This document shows, piece after piece, positions 48,240 through 58,472 of a stretch of DNA of 64,000 bases. A program made the position numbers and the translations under genes. The notes beneath the pieces were generated by a model. That model worked only from the letters and a program-made list of their open reading frames with translations, ran no database searches and was not told the origin of the DNA. Origin of the DNA: Histomonas meleagridis (taxonomy: Eukaryota > Parabasalia > Tritrichomonadida > Dientamoebidae); assembly GCA_020186115.1 (NCBI GenBank), contig WSYJ01000140.1:62001-126000 (forward strand). The letters are read 5' to 3'. Position 1 is the stretch's first letter. Each line of letters opens with the position of its first letter.

Positions 48240-48723
48240 ACGAAGGAAGGAATTGTAAACCTACAATGCTCTGAAATTTTGAAATAGGTGTTCTGAAAAT
48301 TGCGATAAATATCAATTAATTTAAACGATACTAAAATAACGATAAATAAATTTTTGAAAATGATACGTTAAAGCACGAAATTTATCTGGCTGAAAAAATC
48401 AGTCACTCGCTGATATTATCATTTATTAATCTAAAAAAGATGAAAAATATATCGAGAAACTTTAAGTAGCCAAAACACTCAAAAAAATTTGGTAATTATT
48501 CAAAAATAATAGAATCAGTAATAATTATTTTTTGATTTTCAAATCACTTAAAGGCTAAATATTAATTTTTGAATTACTATTGTCTGTTTATTATTCTTGT
48601 TATAAATCTTTTTAGAAAATTATGAAATCATTTCTAAATTAATGAACAATTCTAATAGAAAAATATTTATTTTATCAAAGATAAATAAAAAATAAATTAT
48701 AAAATCATAATATTTATTCATTT
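48240..48723. other. spacer, no gene seen
   Basis: This 484-bp stretch is A+T-rich throughout and lies between two leftward genes. It should contain the promoter of the 922-aa protein and the 3' region of ALG1. Confidence 0.35.
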
Positions 48724-49848
48724 TTATTTTAAAATAACATCAAAAGCTTTTTCATAGCATTCATTCCAACTTTTTAATATATTTTGTCTGTCTGTTTTCA
48801 ATCCATCCAATGAAATTTTTTCTTCTATAAATAATGACTTTAATAATTTAATAAGTTCTTCATCATTATCTACAATAAAACCATTAACTTCGTTTTTTAT
48901 TATTTCTGAAACACATCCATTTCTAAATGTAATAATTGGAATACCAGAAATATTCATTTCTAAAAGTTCTTTTGGTATTTCTAAATCATTATTTAACTCA
49001 TTCATATAAATTCCTAAGTCACAAGATGTTAAAATATGTGGAAATATATCATATTGATAAGGAACAAAAATAAATTTTGTCCGATCAAATGAAAGTTTTT
49101 GTACTCTTTCATTATATTCTTTCTCGAATTTCCCACTTCCACATATGATGAAAACAAATGATTTATTTGATTTTTGAAGTGTTTTTGAGTATTTTTCAAT
49201 GCGTTTAAATATTGCGGAATCATAGGTTGAAAGTGGAAAAACTATATAAATAGATGAGCATGGAATAGACAAAAGTTGAGAAATGTCTTTTTTTGATTTT
49301 CTAGGTTGAGCAAATAAAGGATCTGGAAGATTTGGAATTACATATGATTGGAATCCACTAATTTTAAGTATCATTTGTATGCCCTTATTTGATGATATGA
49401 GAAAATTAGCAAAAGAAAACGATCGTTTAAAGATAATCCTAAAAAGATAATTTTCAAACCAATGAAAATTTTCTATATCAAAAATTAACTTGCAACTTTT
49501 AACACGTGTAAAAACAATAGAAAAAAGTAACTCAGTAAACGAAGAAGTAGATGATATAATAAAATTAACATTTCGAATATTAACTAAAATAGCAAGAAAT
49601 TGAAAAAAATAAAATAAAAACTTAAGGGGAAAGGCCCATATAGATAGAAACCATGGGATATTAAAGAATTTGTATAAGTAATAAATGGTTATGTTTGGAT
49701 TATTTTCGAGCTTACGAGGAATATCAGTTTCATCAAAACCGAAAATAAATAGCCTCATATCACTTATTTGAGATAATTTATCAGCATAATTTATAAAACG
49801 AGTATTTCTCCCAAGATCTGAAAAACAAAATAATACTCCTCTTGGCAT
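48724..49848 (-). CDS. ALG1: ALG1 chitobiosyldiphosphodolichol beta-mannosyltransferase
   Basis: This 374-residue GT33 enzyme adds the first mannose to GlcNAc2-PP-dolichol on the cytosolic ER face during N-glycan precursor synthesis. N-terminal GVLFCFSDLGRNTRFINYADKL matches the ALG1 DxGRxxRxxxxA signature. A hydrophobic membrane-anchoring stretch follows at about 65-90 (WFLSIWAFPLKFLFYFFQFLAILV). The C-terminal GT-B donor-site region reads CDLGIYMNELNNDLEIPKELLEMNISGIPIITFRNGCVSEIIKNEVNGFIV, parallel to the DLGVxxHxSSSGxDLPMKxxDMxGxxxPV of ALG1. Length is slightly below the animal enzyme. It starts at the first ATG, which lies divergent from and 90 bp from the ARM-repeat gene. Confidence 0.85.
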   Translation of the reverse strand: MPRGVLFCFSDLGRNTRFINYADKLSQISDMRLFIFGFDETDIPRKLENNPNITIYYLYKFFNIPWFLSIWAFPLKFLFYFFQFLAILVNIRNVNFIISSTSSFTELLFSIVFTRVKSCKLIFDIENFHWFENYLFRIIFKRSFSFANFLISSNKGIQMILKISGFQSYVIPNLPDPLFAQPRKSKKDISQLLSIPCSSIYIVFPLSTYDSAIFKRIEKYSKTLQKSNKSFVFIICGSGKFEKEYNERVQKLSFDRTKFIFVPYQYDIFPHILTSCDLGIYMNELNNDLEIPKELLEMNISGIPIITFRNGCVSEIIKNEVNGFIVDNDEELIKLLKSLFIEEKISLDGLKTDRQNILKSWNECYEKAFDVILK

Positions 49849-49938
49849 TATCTGAAAGGATTTTCATTGAATAATTTTTGTCATTATTTATTTCTTACAA
49901 AAATATAATATAAGGAACGTTAAAACCAATGTTGTAAA

Positions 49939-51165
49939 ATGAAATACAAAGAAAAAATAAGTCCTTTTAATCCAAATGAAATATTTCATGGAAAATTAGT
50001 TACAGTTTCTCCAATCAGTCCAAAAACAGAAAGTAGGCTAAAGAATTTTTTATTTAATATTGAATCACAAGAATTTGAAGATCAAAGAATTGGATTAAAT
50101 GGATTAGTTAAAACACTATCAATGGTAGGTACGAATGAAATAAGCCGCTATTTTACAAATAAAAACTATCAAAACATAATCAATTTTATTCAATCTCCAA
50201 TTGAAGAAATTCGCGCAAAAGCAATTTGTTGTTTAGGCTTTATGTCAACAATGAGAAATTTTCCCATTGAAGTGCTAACAAATCAAGATATAATCTTATA
50301 CATTATTGAACAATTAAAATCACCAGATGAAATTATAGTTCGACATTCACTCGAAATTCTTTTACGAATAACTTCATTTGATGTATCACATTGTCAGTTA
50401 GTTTATGAATTACAATTACTCCCAATTCTCCAACATATCTCTAATAATACTCCATATATTTTATCAATTTTATATAACTTCATAACAAAACTTCAAATTT
50501 TTGATGAAACAATTTTAAATTTTGTACTTTCTATATTTTATAACTCAGAAAATCCGATTAATATTAATGATTCACTTCGCATTCTCACATTTTTTTCATA
50601 TCAAAATATAAATTTTAATTTTACGTCTTTGTTTCCACGCATTTGTCAATTGTTAGAGTCAGATGACTATGGAATTATCTATTCATCGATACAATTTCTT
50701 GATTCATTAGAAATATCTTCGTTAAATATCATAAGTATAGTCCTTGATATAGCGATAACGCATGGAATGAGAGGTGATTGTTCTAAAATTGCGTTTTCTT
50801 ATGTGGTTCATATGAAATCTTATTGGATTGATTTCCCTGAGTTCGTCTTACTTCGTATACTTCCGAGAATAAATAACACTGCTTTCGAAATAAAGGATAA
50901 AATTTTGGATTTGATTTTGCTGATTGTGGATTCGAACATTTATTTGGATACAAAAATTTTGGAAGTAGTTTTGCCATTGCTTGATGCTGAAGTATATAAT
51001 GACAAAGTGTTAACAATACTGGGAAAGTTTTGGCATCATTACGAGGCTATTAATGAAATAGATCAAATTAAAGCAATTCTGGACGAATATGCGGATGTAT
51101 TTGATGAAATTGAAAATGATCAAATACAGAAATACATTAATTTTACGGATCAATTCCCTTTATAA
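49939..51165 (+). CDS. ARM/HEAT-repeat protein
   Basis: This 408-residue all-helical protein has armadillo/HEAT-type repeats through about residues 40-390. Examples are QNIINFIQSPIEEIRAKAICCLGFMS, DIILYIIEQLKSPDEIIVRHSLEILLRITSF and LPLLDAEVYNDKVLTILGKFWHHYE. No family-specific motif was recognised. Similar short ARM proteins are abundant in trichomonads and usually act as adaptors. It starts at the first ATG; GGAACGTTAAA lies at 49914-49924, just upstream. It ends at TAA 51163-51165, about 100 bp before the coiled-coil gene. Confidence 0.7.
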   Translation: MKYKEKISPFNPNEIFHGKLVTVSPISPKTESRLKNFLFNIESQEFEDQRIGLNGLVKTLSMVGTNEISRYFTNKNYQNIINFIQSPIEEIRAKAICCLGFMSTMRNFPIEVLTNQDIILYIIEQLKSPDEIIVRHSLEILLRITSFDVSHCQLVYELQLLPILQHISNNTPYILSILYNFITKLQIFDETILNFVLSIFYNSENPININDSLRILTFFSYQNINFNFTSLFPRICQLLESDDYGIIYSSIQFLDSLEISSLNIISIVLDIAITHGMRGDCSKIAFSYVVHMKSYWIDFPEFVLLRILPRINNTAFEIKDKILDLILLIVDSNIYLDTKILEVVLPLLDAEVYNDKVLTILGKFWHHYEAINEIDQIKAILDEYADVFDEIENDQIQKYINFTDQFPL

Positions 51166-51237
51166 TCGTGAATGCAAACACAAAAATAATTTGTTTTTTA
51201 AAGATTTTTGCAGAAATTTATTTAAACGTCTATTTTG

Positions 51238-51245
51238 TCACTTTT
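51238..51245 (+). promoter_or_regulatory. initiator-like element for coiled-coil gene
   Basis: TCACTTTT lies 21 nt before the ATG at 51267. TACGTTTAAA (51252-51261) lies between them, giving a short 5' UTR with a second recurrent motif. Confidence 0.5.
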
Positions 51246-51266
51246 GTTGCGTACGTTTAAAGAAAA

Positions 51267-52550
51267 ATGTCCAACGAAGAAAGTGATTTATCGAATACAT
51301 CTTCCAAAAGTTTCGGTGAAGATGAAATAAAAGCAGTAGAAGAATACGAGCAAGTTCAAAATCTTGAAATTAAGAAAAAACTTCTCGAAATTGAAATTCA
51401 AAGGTTAGAAAATGAAATGCAAACTAATAGGAAAGAGTGTTTTTCACGAGATCAACTCCCAACATTAAAAACAGAGGTAGAACGCAGATGTAATGAATCA
51501 TTTGCAAAAAGAATAAATTCTTTATTATCCAAAATAGAACAAGCAAAATCAGAAAAACATGCACTAGAACAGAAAGCAGAAAGTCTGAAGAAAACTTTAG
51601 AAAATGAGAAACGATTAACTCAACAACTTATTGAAGAAAAATCATCGCAAAAAGCTCAATTTAAACCACAATTTCCCGAATTTATTTTTCCTGACCTTAC
51701 ACTTCTTAAGGAATCCAAGCTATTAATGTATGAAAAACGAGCTCTTGAAGATGAAATTCGTGATGCAGAACAACAACTCTCAATAAAGAAACAATCCATA
51801 GCAGAAAACGAAGCGAATTTAGTTAAAATCATTCATGAAAGCAAAACTGCCACAGCTGAGTGTGAAAAACAAATTCGCCAAGAAACTCTTGAACTTGCTC
51901 AACTTGAAGAAATGAAAAATTCACTTCGAGAAAGAATTGAAGCCAATAAACAAAAGCAAAAAACTCTCGAAATTGAGAAACGAAATTTGACATTACAAAT
52001 TGAATCTGCCGAAGCATCACAACGAGCCAAAATCGATGAAATCAATCGAAACTTTCTTGCTGCGCAAAGAGAATATGATGAAATGCGCTCACAAAAGCAA
52101 GAAGAAATTCGAAAATTGACAAAACAATTACATGAAAATGAAGAACTTAATCGAATTAAACTCCAAGAAAAAGAGCAATTAATCAGAGAAATGAATGATA
52201 GAATCACTCCAATAAAGAACACGTCTAAACAGCCGCAAAAAATAACAAAATCTCAAAAAAACGAACCACAAATTGTTTCTGTTAATGTTCTACAAATGCA
52301 AAATGAAATCGAAGAATTGCAACAAACAAAAATAACACTAACAAATAAATTACAAGAATTACAAAGAAAAGCTTCTTCAAACATAAAAAAACTTGAATCA
52401 ATCAAAAAGAAACTCGAAAGAAAAATAGAAGAAAGTAAAAGACAAATTATGAATTTGAAATTGCTAAATGATACCTCTAAAAGGAAAATGGATTTCAGTG
52501 AATCGTCTAATACAATGTTAACATCCAGGTCTTATTCATACTATGATTAA
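51267..52550 (+). CDS. long coiled-coil protein
   Basis: This 427-residue protein is predicted to be coiled coil over almost its whole length (about 20-135, 150-300 and 330-400), with regular Leu/Ile heptads and a Glu/Lys/Gln/Arg-rich composition. The segment FPEFIFPDLTLLKESKLLMYEKRALEDEI (about 137-165) breaks the coil. A short Ser/Thr/Tyr-rich tail (TMLTSRSYSYYD) ends it. No globular domain is present. It may be a cytoskeletal or centrosomal structural protein, but no family is identified. Confidence 0.75.
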   Translation: MSNEESDLSNTSSKSFGEDEIKAVEEYEQVQNLEIKKKLLEIEIQRLENEMQTNRKECFSRDQLPTLKTEVERRCNESFAKRINSLLSKIEQAKSEKHALEQKAESLKKTLENEKRLTQQLIEEKSSQKAQFKPQFPEFIFPDLTLLKESKLLMYEKRALEDEIRDAEQQLSIKKQSIAENEANLVKIIHESKTATAECEKQIRQETLELAQLEEMKNSLRERIEANKQKQKTLEIEKRNLTLQIESAEASQRAKIDEINRNFLAAQREYDEMRSQKQEEIRKLTKQLHENEELNRIKLQEKEQLIREMNDRITPIKNTSKQPQKITKSQKNEPQIVSVNVLQMQNEIEELQQTKITLTNKLQELQRKASSNIKKLESIKKKLERKIEESKRQIMNLKLLNDTSKRKMDFSESSNTMLTSRSYSYYD

Positions 52551-53145
52551 TGTTAAGTTAATAAAATATTATTTACGTTTTTTGTATAATAAAAGAAAAT
52601 GTTTTCTTGCATGGTATAGTCAAAAATACATAATAATATTTTATTTCATTAAAGAATTCTTGTAATACACATTTTGAATGCACCTCTCAACAAAGATCTG
52701 CAAACTTTAATTCATTTAATGTATTTATTATAGCAAACATTTTCATCATTAACTTGAGACATATATTTTGCAATGTATTTCAATTGTTCTCGCTATTTTT
52801 TATGAATTACTCATGTCACAAAGAATGTAAAATTCGTAAAATAAACTTTATACAATGCATTACAACATTAAGATTCGATGATCGATTTTGTAACAACGAT
52901 CGATATCAATTGCATTCCTTCAAAACGTATTTCGAAGCGCGTTCCATTGCACACTCCCCAAAGCGAATCATCTGTTGGTGCATCACCAAAAACGGAGAGC
53001 AAAAAACGTCGCACTCCCCACAAAACAAACAAATTTGAACTGTAACGATCAAACATTTTAAGCAAAATAATTCTTAGAAAAAGTTTTTATTTCAATACAA
53101 AATTTCGTTCTAACAATTTTTCTGTGCACTCATCACAAATTGCTG
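52551..53145. other. spacer, no gene seen
   Basis: This stretch lies between the coiled-coil gene and the PH-kinase gene. Paired GATCGAT sequences lie near 52880-52912 and two similar CACTCCCCA(A/C)A sequences at about 52962 and 53014. No conserved ORF or RNA gene is supported. Confidence 0.35.
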
Positions 53146-53153
53146 TCACTTTT
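53146..53153 (+). promoter_or_regulatory. initiator-like element for PH-AGC kinase
   Basis: TCACTTTT is followed by GGTCTGGTGG. The predicted start A lies about 44 nt before the ATG at 53192. This supports the ATG start over the in-frame GTG at 53168. Confidence 0.5.
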
Positions 53154-53191
53154 GGTCTGGTGGTGCCGTGAATACTTTACACAGTTATCAG

Positions 53192-54490
53192 ATGGAAGGA
53201 TTCTGCACCATGCAAATCGGCGGAATCAAAGGGTGGGCAAAGCGCTATCTCAAAATCGATGGCTCCAACCTCAAAATCTATAAGAAAGACAAAAAAACTC
53301 TCGTCGAAACTATTGACCTTAAACAGGCAACATTAATCGATGTAAATGAGCAGTCAAAACGCCCATTTGCTTTTTTAATCGAACTCGATAAGGTGTTCGT
53401 TTTCGCTGCAAACAATGATGAAGAATGTAACGAATGGGTCGCAAAATTAAAAAAGGCTAAAACTGGTGTAGACTCAACTTCCTCAGTAATGCTGAGCGAC
53501 TTCAAACTTTTAAAGGTAATAGGGCGTGGCGGTTATGGTAAAGTTCAACTCGCTCGTCATATCAAAACAGGAAAGTTATATGCATTGAAATCTATATCTA
53601 AGATCACTTGTGCCGACTGTGATCTTATAGAGCGTACCATTTCAGAGCGAAATATTCTACTTACAGCTAATCATCCGTTCATCGTATATGCCAAATATGC
53701 ATTTCAAACCGATACCAAACTATTCCTTGCCACTGAATATGTACCCGGAGGCGAACTTTATACACGTATTAGTGAAGAACGTACGTTTTCATTAAATCGC
53801 GTCAGATTATATGCTGCACAATTAGCGTTAGCTATAGGATATCTTCATAGCCACGGTATTATTCATCGAGATCTTAAGCCGGAGAACATATTAATTGATC
53901 GAAATGGATATCTGAAACTTACTGATTTCGGATTAGTTAAAAAGGGAATGAAATCGGGCGAAACAACTGAAACATTTTGTGGTACGCCAGATTACGTAGC
54001 ACCGGAAATGATATTAGGTAAGCCGTATGATAAATCAGTTGATTGGTGGGCGTATGGATGCTTAGTTTATGAAATGGCTAATGGACTTCCACCGTTTTAT
54101 AATGAGAACACTAATGATATGTATTATTCTATTTTAAGTGATCCCATTGAAGTCACTGAAGATGCGGATGATATACTTGTTGATTTCATTGTGCGATTAT
54201 TAAATAGAGATCCAAAGGCAAGATTAGGTTCAAGTGATAGAGATTATTTGGATGTAATTGAACATGCATTTTTCGATGATGTTAACTTCGATGATTTATT
54301 AAAGGAAAAGATTCCAATGGAATGGAAGCCAAATATTACTGATGACTTGGACGTGTCACAATTCGATGAGCAATATACTGAAATGGAACCGAATTTAACT
54401 TATGAGGACCCATCAGTTATATCTACTTCATTACAAGAAAATTTCATCGGGTTCTCATGCATTAATGATAGCCACGAAATCATTGATTAA
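53192..54490 (+). CDS. AKT-like PH-domain AGC protein kinase
   Basis: This 432-residue Ser/Thr kinase has the PKB/AKT layout. A PH domain (about 2-92, MEGFCTMQIGGIKGWAKRYLKID ... FVFAANNDEECNEWVAKLKKA) is followed by a kinase domain (about 107-365) with IGRGGYGKVQLAR, ALKSI, HRDLKPENILI, TDFGLVKKGMK and an activation-loop TETFCGTPDYVAPE. A C-tail has a hydrophobic motif F418-I-G-F-S422-C. All catalytic residues are present, so it should be active. By analogy with AKT, membrane phosphoinositide recruits it through PH, and PDK1 and TORC2-type kinases phosphorylate the T-loop and hydrophobic motif. I use the ATG at 53192; the longer frame starts with GTG. Confidence 0.93.
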   Translation: MEGFCTMQIGGIKGWAKRYLKIDGSNLKIYKKDKKTLVETIDLKQATLIDVNEQSKRPFAFLIELDKVFVFAANNDEECNEWVAKLKKAKTGVDSTSSVMLSDFKLLKVIGRGGYGKVQLARHIKTGKLYALKSISKITCADCDLIERTISERNILLTANHPFIVYAKYAFQTDTKLFLATEYVPGGELYTRISEERTFSLNRVRLYAAQLALAIGYLHSHGIIHRDLKPENILIDRNGYLKLTDFGLVKKGMKSGETTETFCGTPDYVAPEMILGKPYDKSVDWWAYGCLVYEMANGLPPFYNENTNDMYYSILSDPIEVTEDADDILVDFIVRLLNRDPKARLGSSDRDYLDVIEHAFFDDVNFDDLLKEKIPMEWKPNITDDLDVSQFDEQYTEMEPNLTYEDPSVISTSLQENFIGFSCINDSHEIID

Positions 54491-55098
54491 ACAAATAAAT
54501 TCTTTGGTAGTTGAAAATCAATCAATTTGATATGAAAGCATCAAAACATGCTCAAAAAGTGGAACTTTTGAGAGAATAAACCATTTAATTCGAAAACTTT
54601 TATTGGGGCACTCCAAAATATTTATATTGGATGAATTTTTAATGTTTTTGCTACGTAGATGCAGTGAAAAACTGTCTTCCTTGATAAGATTGTCATTCAT
54701 TAAATCTTTTTTTCAATGTATAAAAAAAGCATTTATATACATATCAATTGCGTTTCACTCAAAATGTCTTTTTGAAGAATCTATCATTTAAATGCTGTTG
54801 TTTTTAACAAATTTCAATTTGAAGCAATTGTAAAAGTTAAGATCTTCTGCATATTAGGCAACAAATACCTTCTAGTGCAAGGGTCATTGGATATATCAAA
54901 GACAGTTTTTTACTGTGTATTTAGAATATATTTTTCTTATAATGATGAATATCATTTGAGTTTGCATGGATCAAAATCAATTATTTCTCTTGAAAAAATT
55001 ATATAAAATTGTTACACACAAATAATAAATATTTCTTTGCGTGAATATTTTAAGACTTCACAAATACCATATCAAAATTAATTAATTTACATATTTAT
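54491..55098. other. convergent spacer, no gene seen
   Basis: This 608-bp stretch lies between the 3' ends of the PH-kinase and a leftward BspA-like gene. Small ORFs here start with TTG and show no recognisable content. Confidence 0.4.
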
Positions 55099-56937
55099 TC
55101 ATATACTAACAAAATGTTCATTTTCTTTGAAATCGGCAGCAAATGGATCTTCTTCCGCGTTTGCTATTGACAATCCTGTTGAAAAATTGTTTAGTGAATT
55201 TGTATCATAATGTTGTATTTCTCCTTCCTCGTATTCCACTGTACTTTCTTTCTTCTTTTTACGAATCAGCAAAATTACCATTAATATAATTATCAAAATT
55301 ACAGCAATTGGAACACATACACCAACTGCGATAATTGTCGAATTATTTTTATTATTTCCTAAATTCTCATTTCCATTTATTTTGAAATAAGAATAAAATG
55401 GATAATATGAAGAATAAGCAATTACTTTATATTGATAATAAATATATACTGTAGAGATATACGTAAACGATGAATCAACTTCTGAGAGTGTAATTGTATT
55501 TGTGGTTGAACTGATTGATATAATTGTTTCTGTGATAGAACATGAATATGTGTAAAAAGAAAATGTAATTGTTTCATCAAATGAACTTATTTCCATTGCA
55601 CTGTTTGACTCCAAATATTTATCTGAAAAAATCTCTGACTTAATGTATACATTTGACTTCGTGGGCGTATTTGACTTTATAAATGTATTAGAATTCATAT
55701 TTGTATTATATTGAGTAAATGAATTTGTTTGTGTTAAAGTGTTCGACTTCGTAAATGAACTTGATTGAGTAAATGAAAAACTGCTTGTGAATGTATTAGT
55801 TGGCCATGGGTCGCATCCAGAAATTACTGTTTCTTTATTGATATCGAATGTTCCAAATGAGCTATCTTTATATGTCGATGTGGTCATTACAACTAAAGAA
55901 GTTACAGCAGACTGGAAAGCAGCCGAATCGATTGTTGGTGATGAATCCCCATAGAAATAAAAGCATTTCAAGCTTTTGCACATGAAAAATGCGAATTGGC
56001 CAATACTTGTAACCGATCTTCCAATAATAACATCTGTCAAAACTGTACAATAATAAAACATTAAAAAATTAATTTGAGAAATATTGTTTGGAATAACTAC
56101 GCTACTTAAAGCGTCACATATTTGAAAAACACCTTCACCTAATGAATAAACTGATTCTGGAATCACAATGCTTAATAACGATTTACAACTTAGAAATACA
56201 TATCTTTCGATTATATTAACTGAATTTGGTATGTTAATGGATGCAAATGGACATAATTGAAAAGCATATTCTCTGATTACAGTAACTGTGTTTCCAATAT
56301 CAACATTTTCCAATAAAGTCCAATTATCAAAAGCTTTTTGTGGAATTTCGGTAATTCCATCTTTGATCACAACATTTTTTGTTTCAGATTTATGCATTTG
56401 ATCAAAATCACTTTGGGAATATATGGTGAGTGTTCCTGTTCTTGAATCGAATTCTTCAAAAGTATGTGCAAAAAGCATTATAAACATGAATTTAATCATG
56501 TAGATTGCATTCTTTTTGTTTTTGGCTTGAGTTTTAACTGGAATTATTTTGATTTTGAATAAAACGATAATAGTAAATAAAATTATTATTACAAAAAGCA
56601 CTTCCTCTTTATATACATTAAAGTTGATATCGATATAATTAAGGTATTTCAAAAATTTCGTTTTTTCGTTGCATGTAAAACTCTTCTGAAATTTTGTATT
56701 AACATGTTCCACATTGTATATATTATCAAACCCTGAAATGAAGCCTCTCTCATTAGGAACAAATGATAGCTGTTGTAGCAAGTCATTATTCTCTAACAAA
56801 AAATTATTGTGAAATGAATTCGAGTTCCATATTGAAAACTTAATTTCAGTGTTTGAAATGTCTTTCGTGAGAGAGTTGATATTTAGTATACTGAAGATCA
56901 CAAATACAAAGGAAATCACGAATTGATTGGTATTCAT
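55099..56937 (-). CDS. BspA-like surface protein with extra N-terminal module
   Basis: This 612-codon frame seems to join two pieces. Residues 1-145 have their own signal peptide (MNTNQFVISFVFVIFSILNINSL), a 90-residue ectodomain and a transmembrane helix (VLFVIIILFTIIVLFKIKI) with a basic end. At Met147 (56499) a second signal peptide follows (MIKFMFIMLFAHTFEEFD), then GTLTIYSQSDFDQM, as at the start of the BspA-like protein at 25135. About seven LRRs follow (IPNSVNIIERYVFLSCKSL), then a Ser/Thr/Asn stalk (FTQSSSFTKSNTLTQ), a Tyr-rich stretch, a transmembrane helix (AVGVCVPIAVILIIILMVILLI), KKKK and an acidic tail (EEGEI, EEDPFAADF). The mature BspA protein may really begin at 56499. Then the upstream part would be a separate small membrane-protein gene or a fused fragment. 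Confidence 0.8.
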   Translation of the reverse strand: MNTNQFVISFVFVIFSILNINSLTKDISNTEIKFSIWNSNSFHNNFLLENNDLLQQLSFVPNERGFISGFDNIYNVEHVNTKFQKSFTCNEKTKFLKYLNYIDINFNVYKEEVLFVIIILFTIIVLFKIKIIPVKTQAKNKKNAIYMIKFMFIMLFAHTFEEFDSRTGTLTIYSQSDFDQMHKSETKNVVIKDGITEIPQKAFDNWTLLENVDIGNTVTVIREYAFQLCPFASINIPNSVNIIERYVFLSCKSLLSIVIPESVYSLGEGVFQICDALSSVVIPNNISQINFLMFYYCTVLTDVIIGRSVTSIGQFAFFMCKSLKCFYFYGDSSPTIDSAAFQSAVTSLVVMTTSTYKDSSFGTFDINKETVISGCDPWPTNTFTSSFSFTQSSSFTKSNTLTQTNSFTQYNTNMNSNTFIKSNTPTKSNVYIKSEIFSDKYLESNSAMEISSFDETITFSFYTYSCSITETIISISSTTNTITLSEVDSSFTYISTVYIYYQYKVIAYSSYYPFYSYFKINGNENLGNNKNNSTIIAVGVCVPIAVILIIILMVILLIRKKKKESTVEYEEGEIQHYDTNSLNNFSTGLSIANAEEDPFAADFKENEHFVSI

Positions 56938-57231
56938 TTGGAATATGAAATGGAGATTTGAATGAACAATAAAATAAACTTCTCAATCACCGAAAATCTT
57001 ACCCGTAGAAGTCAAAAATTGAATCGGAACCAACAGTTAAATGAGCGAATTGTGCGTGTTGTCTTTCATATTACATTCAAAAAGTGATTTTGGTGAAATT
57101 TTGACAGTTGTTGTAAAACATTCTAAACGTTCATTTCATCCAATGTTTCAAAATTCGAATTCACAGATATTGAATTCATTAAATCTCAACAAACCATAAA
57201 ATGTATTTTCTATGTTTTTTTATACACACAT

Positions 57232-58134
57232 TTATTGTCCATTTCTTCTCCAAAACATTACTGTTCCATCCTTCGAAGATGTCATTATTAACTTTCCATC
57301 TAATGTTATGTTAAATGGAATTAGTGGTGGCTTTATTTGATCAAGTTTCCATAGGATGTTTTGTGTTCTTAAATCCCAACAAATAATATTTCCATTATCT
57401 CCTTGGATAACAACTTGTTGTTGTCCATTTCCCGTTATAACATTGTGTAGTGAGCACAGCTTTTCCTTATTTTTGTGTCCAATTAAAAATCCAATTGTTT
57501 TATTTTCAACAAAATCATAAAAATGAATTTTGGAATCCATTGTGGCAATGATAATGAAACTCTCATTAGGACTGAAGATGGATGATGATATTGGAATAGG
57601 GAATGAAATTGTTTTCAAAAGATAAAATGTATCAGAATCCCAAATTCGACATAATCCATCCATAGATGAAGTAAGAAGGGATTTACCATCTCGAGTAAAC
57701 TGTAATGAAGTCACAAGATCTGAATGAATTAACTCAAAATTATGGTATTGATGTGGATACTCATTCCATAAAACTAGAAGTTGCTCGATTGTTATGGCAG
57801 CAACAATGTTACCTGAGGGCGAGACATCGCATTTTGTAAATGGATGCTCAAAATCTGAATATACTCGGAGTTGAGTAAAATCATTTGAACTAAATAAAAT
57901 AAGCGTAGCATCTTCTGAGGCAGTCAAAATATTACTTCCATTCAAAGCCCATTTGATGTCATTAATTGCTCTTTCATGAATCTTCTTCGAAAAAATGAGA
58001 GAAAATGTGTTTGTCTCATATAAATAAATATGTCCATGATTTGACCCAATAACAATTCTAGATCCATCTGGAGAGAAAGAAGAACATGTATAAATACAAT
58101 CACCTGGATTTATAGAATAAACATTTTGGAACAT
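57232..58134 (-). CDS. WDR5-like WD40-repeat protein
   Basis: This 300-residue seven-bladed WD40 protein is close to WDR5/Swd3, a core subunit of COMPASS/MLL histone H3K4 methyltransferase complexes. Diagnostic segments are LTSSMDGLCRIWDSDTFYLLKTI, parallel to the SSSYDGLCRIWDxxxxxCLKTL of WDR5, GHKNKEKLCSLHN, parallel to GHKNEKYCIFAN, and a terminal SSKDGTVMFW. Many blades lack the canonical GH-WD pair, so it is divergent. The ATG at 58134 is used. The longer frame begins with GTG at 58173, inside the initiator-like element. Other WD40 scaffolds remain possible. Confidence 0.78.
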   Translation of the reverse strand: MFQNVYSINPGDCIYTCSSFSPDGSRIVIGSNHGHIYLYETNTFSLIFSKKIHERAINDIKWALNGSNILTASEDATLILFSSNDFTQLRVYSDFEHPFTKCDVSPSGNIVAAITIEQLLVLWNEYPHQYHNFELIHSDLVTSLQFTRDGKSLLTSSMDGLCRIWDSDTFYLLKTISFPIPISSSIFSPNESFIIIATMDSKIHFYDFVENKTIGFLIGHKNKEKLCSLHNVITGNGQQQVVIQGDNGNIICWDLRTQNILWKLDQIKPPLIPFNITLDGKLIMTSSKDGTVMFWRRNGQ

Positions 58135-58162
58135 TTGGAAAGTCGGTTTTGAAATTTGAATT

Positions 58163-58170
58163 AAAAGTGA
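58163..58170 (-). promoter_or_regulatory. initiator-like element for WDR5-like gene
   Basis: TCACTTTT on the minus strand, with A about 34 nt before the ATG. It matches exactly the elements before the genes at 51267, 53192 and (minus) 37625. Confidence 0.5.
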
Positions 58171-58464
58171 CACTTCAATCTTTTTTCATTATATTCATGC
58201 TAAAAAATCATAATTAGTGACTAATATTAGAGTAATTTCAATTTTTTTTGAATTGTATAATGAATTTGTTATTTGTTTACATATTAAAATAATCATATTT
58301 CTAATATTATATTATAAATTATCACGAATAAAATTTCAATCAAACAGTAGATTCAAACGATACTCTTCGGATCTTAAGAAAAGTTTGATTCGGACAAAGA
58401 ACAAATTCGGATGGAAATCCATTTTTTCCGTAAGTTACTACACATAAAATTGACAGAATATTTT

Positions 58465-58472
58465 TCACTGAT
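58465..58472 (+). promoter_or_regulatory. initiator-like element for PIG-L-like gene
   Basis: TCACTGAT lies 19 nt before the ATG at 58492. It fits TCA(C/T)T less fully than the other instances. Confidence 0.3.
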
